From assembly GCA_903904835.1 (NCBI GenBank), contig CAIVEI010000101.1:1-64000 (forward strand): a stretch of 64,000 bases of DNA, given 5' to 3'. Below the pieces are notes generated by a model. It was not told the origin of the DNA. It did not search any database and worked only from the letters and a program-made list of their open reading frames with translations. A program made the translations under genes and the position numbers. This stretch comes from an uncultured Schlesneria sp. Lineage in GTDB: Bacteria; Planctomycetota; Planctomycetia; Planctomycetales; Planctomycetaceae. This document shows, in pieces, positions 62,654 to 64,000 of the stretch (position 1 is the first letter of the stretch; every line of letters starts with the position of its first letter).

Positions 62654-64000
62654 TCAGTTTGATCGTCCGACAGTACGTTTCTGAAAAAGGCCTCGTTTTT
62701 TGGGAGCCTCGGGTTTCACAAAACTTGCCTTCGACACTCCTGCATCGTCATCATCAATTTCCGTTGCTTGCATCCGCGAAGCGTTAATGCGAGTCACATT
62801 GGGGTCCGGTAATGGTGGCGGCGGAGGTACGCTTGGTGCCTGTTCTGCGGGTGACGGTGGAATAACAGTAGGGGCTGGAGGCAGAGCGGACGGCGACCGT
62901 GCTGGAATCGACTCAGGTAGCTCCTGTGGCATTTTCTGGATCACGGGCGATCCGTTCATCGAGGGAACGGGCGGAAGTACGGGTTGAACCCAGGGGATAT
63001 GTTCCTCCTCAATCATCTCATCGGCAGCAGGAAGTGCACGCAATGGTCCATGAGCTTCCTCAGCTTCACTTTCGATGAAGTGAATTCGGCCCATTTCTAT
63101 ATCCTTCAGGCACTCTTCCTCGTCCGGGCCATTGATGATTCGTGGTGTCAGGAAGATCAGCAATTCTGTCCGGATGGATGAGCGGGAATCGTATCGAAAC
63201 AAGCTGCCGACAAGTGGAAGATCGCCAAGAAGCGGTGCCTTGCGAGTGAATGACTCGTCACGTGAACTGATCATTCCCCCGATCACGATCGTACTATTCG
63301 ACGGCACAAGGACCGTCGATCGAACGTTGCTGAGGTCCGTGATTCGCTGACCGACTGCAACACCTCGTGAATCTGTCGTTACCGTGACTGTTTCCTGACT
63401 CAACTGGCTGCGGTACGCATACATTTGAATCACGATGTTGCCGTCGTCATTAATTCGAGGTGTCACCTGCATGCCGATGCCGGTTTCACGTTGCGTCAGA
63501 ATGGGCGATAGAACTCCGGTTGTGGCGTTGGTATTGAATGCCGTAACGGTTGGAATTGTCTGGCCGACGAAAACTTCTGCGAGTTGACTGTCAAGCGCTC
63601 GAATTTGTGGTCGACTCAGAATTGTGAGTTTCCGATTGGCAGCTAAAGCTCGCAACAGGACGTTGACGGCGTCCGATCCTGCGGAAAGGACAAGGCCCCC
63701 ATACCCGAGTTGATTGTTGACCCGGCCAAGTGAAAAGTTGCTAAGACCCTGGCCAGCGACGGTTCCTGGAGATATTGCGAGGTTATTTCCAAGCGGAAGC
63801 CCCGCATTATTGAAGTTGAATCCAGGTGATCCTGTTTGTGCCAGAATGTGCTGAGTTGTCGTTTGCAAACCGGTGACGGCAGTCGTGGTCTCCGTCAAAA
63901 TAACCGGGGGATCGAGAACGCTGCGGTTAAAAAAGATTGGATTTTGCAGTCCGAGTTCGATTCCGAATTCGTCCGTATTGTTGAGTTGTACTTCAACAAT
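62654..64000 (-). CDS. Type II/III secretion system secretin (GspD-like), partial
   Basis: A secretin whose N-terminal part lies beyond the window; 448 residues are visible. The frame is open to the edge, where IVEVQLNNTDEFGIELGLQN is the usual N3-domain to secretin transition. GSDAVNVLLRALAANRKLTILSRPQIRALD, VGQTIPTVT, GIGMQVTPRINDDGNIVIQ, VLVPSNSTIVIGGMISS and LLGDLPLVGSLFRYDSR are secretin hallmarks. The C-terminal ~110 residues are an unusual Pro-rich tail. The TTG at 63898 is not a real start. It would form the outer-membrane channel; the GspE-type ATPase at 9.4 kb is far away, so they need not belong together. Confidence 0.93.
   Translation of the reverse strand: MVEVQLNNTDEFGIELGLQNPIFFNRSVLDPPVILTETTTAVTGLQTTTQHILAQTGSPGFNFNNAGLPLGNNLAISPGTVAGQGLSNFSLGRVNNQLGYGGLVLSAGSDAVNVLLRALAANRKLTILSRPQIRALDSQLAEVFVGQTIPTVTAFNTNATTGVLSPILTQRETGIGMQVTPRINDDGNIVIQMYAYRSQLSQETVTVTTDSRGVAVGQRITDLSNVRSTVLVPSNSTIVIGGMISSRDESFTRKAPLLGDLPLVGSLFRYDSRSSIRTELLIFLTPRIINGPDEEECLKDIEMGRIHFIESEAEEAHGPLRALPAADEMIEEEHIPWVQPVLPPVPSMNGSPVIQKMPQELPESIPARSPSALPPAPTVIPPSPAEQAPSVPPPPPLPDPNVTRINASRMQATEIDDDDAGVSKASFVKPEAPKKRGLFQKRTVGRSN

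Noticed and set aside
1-64000. tRNA or rRNA genes, RNase P or tmRNA
   Set aside because: I found no T-loop-like GTTCRANNC with a matching acceptor stem and no conserved rRNA, RNase P or tmRNA signature when reading by eye; a covariance search would be the decisive test.

Overview
The window looks like chromosomal DNA of a planctomycete (order Planctomycetales; a Schlesneria-, Planctomicrobium- or Gimesia-like relative is possible but not proven). The pointers are many twin-arginine (RRDFL/RREFL/RRSFL) exported sugar-phosphate-isomerase-like and DUF1501 proteins, PQQ-type propellers, a small LTxxQ secreted protein, GSII and GSIII glutamine synthetases side by side, large secreted proteins seen mainly in this phylum, and loose gene spacing with many dispersed palindromic repeats. 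I see no rRNA, tRNA, CRISPR array, prophage or intact insertion sequence.

Layout. 0.1-5 kb: SNF2 helicase, STAS-like and GYD proteins, then an orphan protein with a His/Cys pair reminiscent of clan CD peptidases. 5.4-9 kb: YceI, a membrane protein, a broken PIN toxin beside an intact upstream partner, an esterase. 9-12 kb: a STAS gene abutting a GspE-type ATPase, convergent with an Mrp-type ATPase. 12-18 kb: an aminotransferase/glutamine-amidotransferase pair, then divergent glnII (GSII) and glnN (GSIII), a nitrogen-assimilation block. 18-28.6 kb: housekeeping and exported enzymes (phosphoesterase, Rpe, Dus, LPLAT, Tsr3-like, DUF1501) and an Uma2 pseudogene. 28.6-33.4 kb: a tightly overlapping minus-strand operon, GntR regulator - ABC ATPase - permease - large membrane protein - small membrane protein. 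33.7-39.6 kb: beta-carbonic anhydrase, lipase-like hydrolase, DUF485 + acetate-type symporter, exported amidohydrolase. 39.6-44.9 kb: alkB and a truncated copy of its 5' end, a PIN toxin-antitoxin pair, YkgJ and SEC-C proteins. 45-49.3 kb: a DsbA/FrnE-type protein, an unusual ADP-ribosylglycohydrolase relative, and a 1.8 kb repeat-filled stretch without genes. 49.3-58.8 kb: HD and SDR proteins, lipA and a divergent lipB, exported isomerase and PQQ proteins. 58-61.3 kb: response regulator, sensor kinase and an LTxxQ-motif secreted protein. 61.5-64 kb: a lipoprotein and a secretin whose N-terminal part lies outside the window.

Repeats are a main feature: family A (an inverted repeat with ~30-nt arms, 3 copies plus a remnant, one beside alkB and one beside the alkB fragment), family B (~100-bp double-hairpin palindromes, 4 full copies and a fragment, in two subtypes with matching changes in both arms), a 4-copy direct/inverted cluster at 45.9-46.3 kb, a GTTGCGCAA-motif family at 48.4-49.2 kb and a 9-nt tandem repeat at 35.3 kb. 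The best leads are family B, the LipB relative lacking both catalytic residues, the orphan His/Cys protein, the STAS-GspE pair and the repeat-filled 47.5-49.3 kb region.
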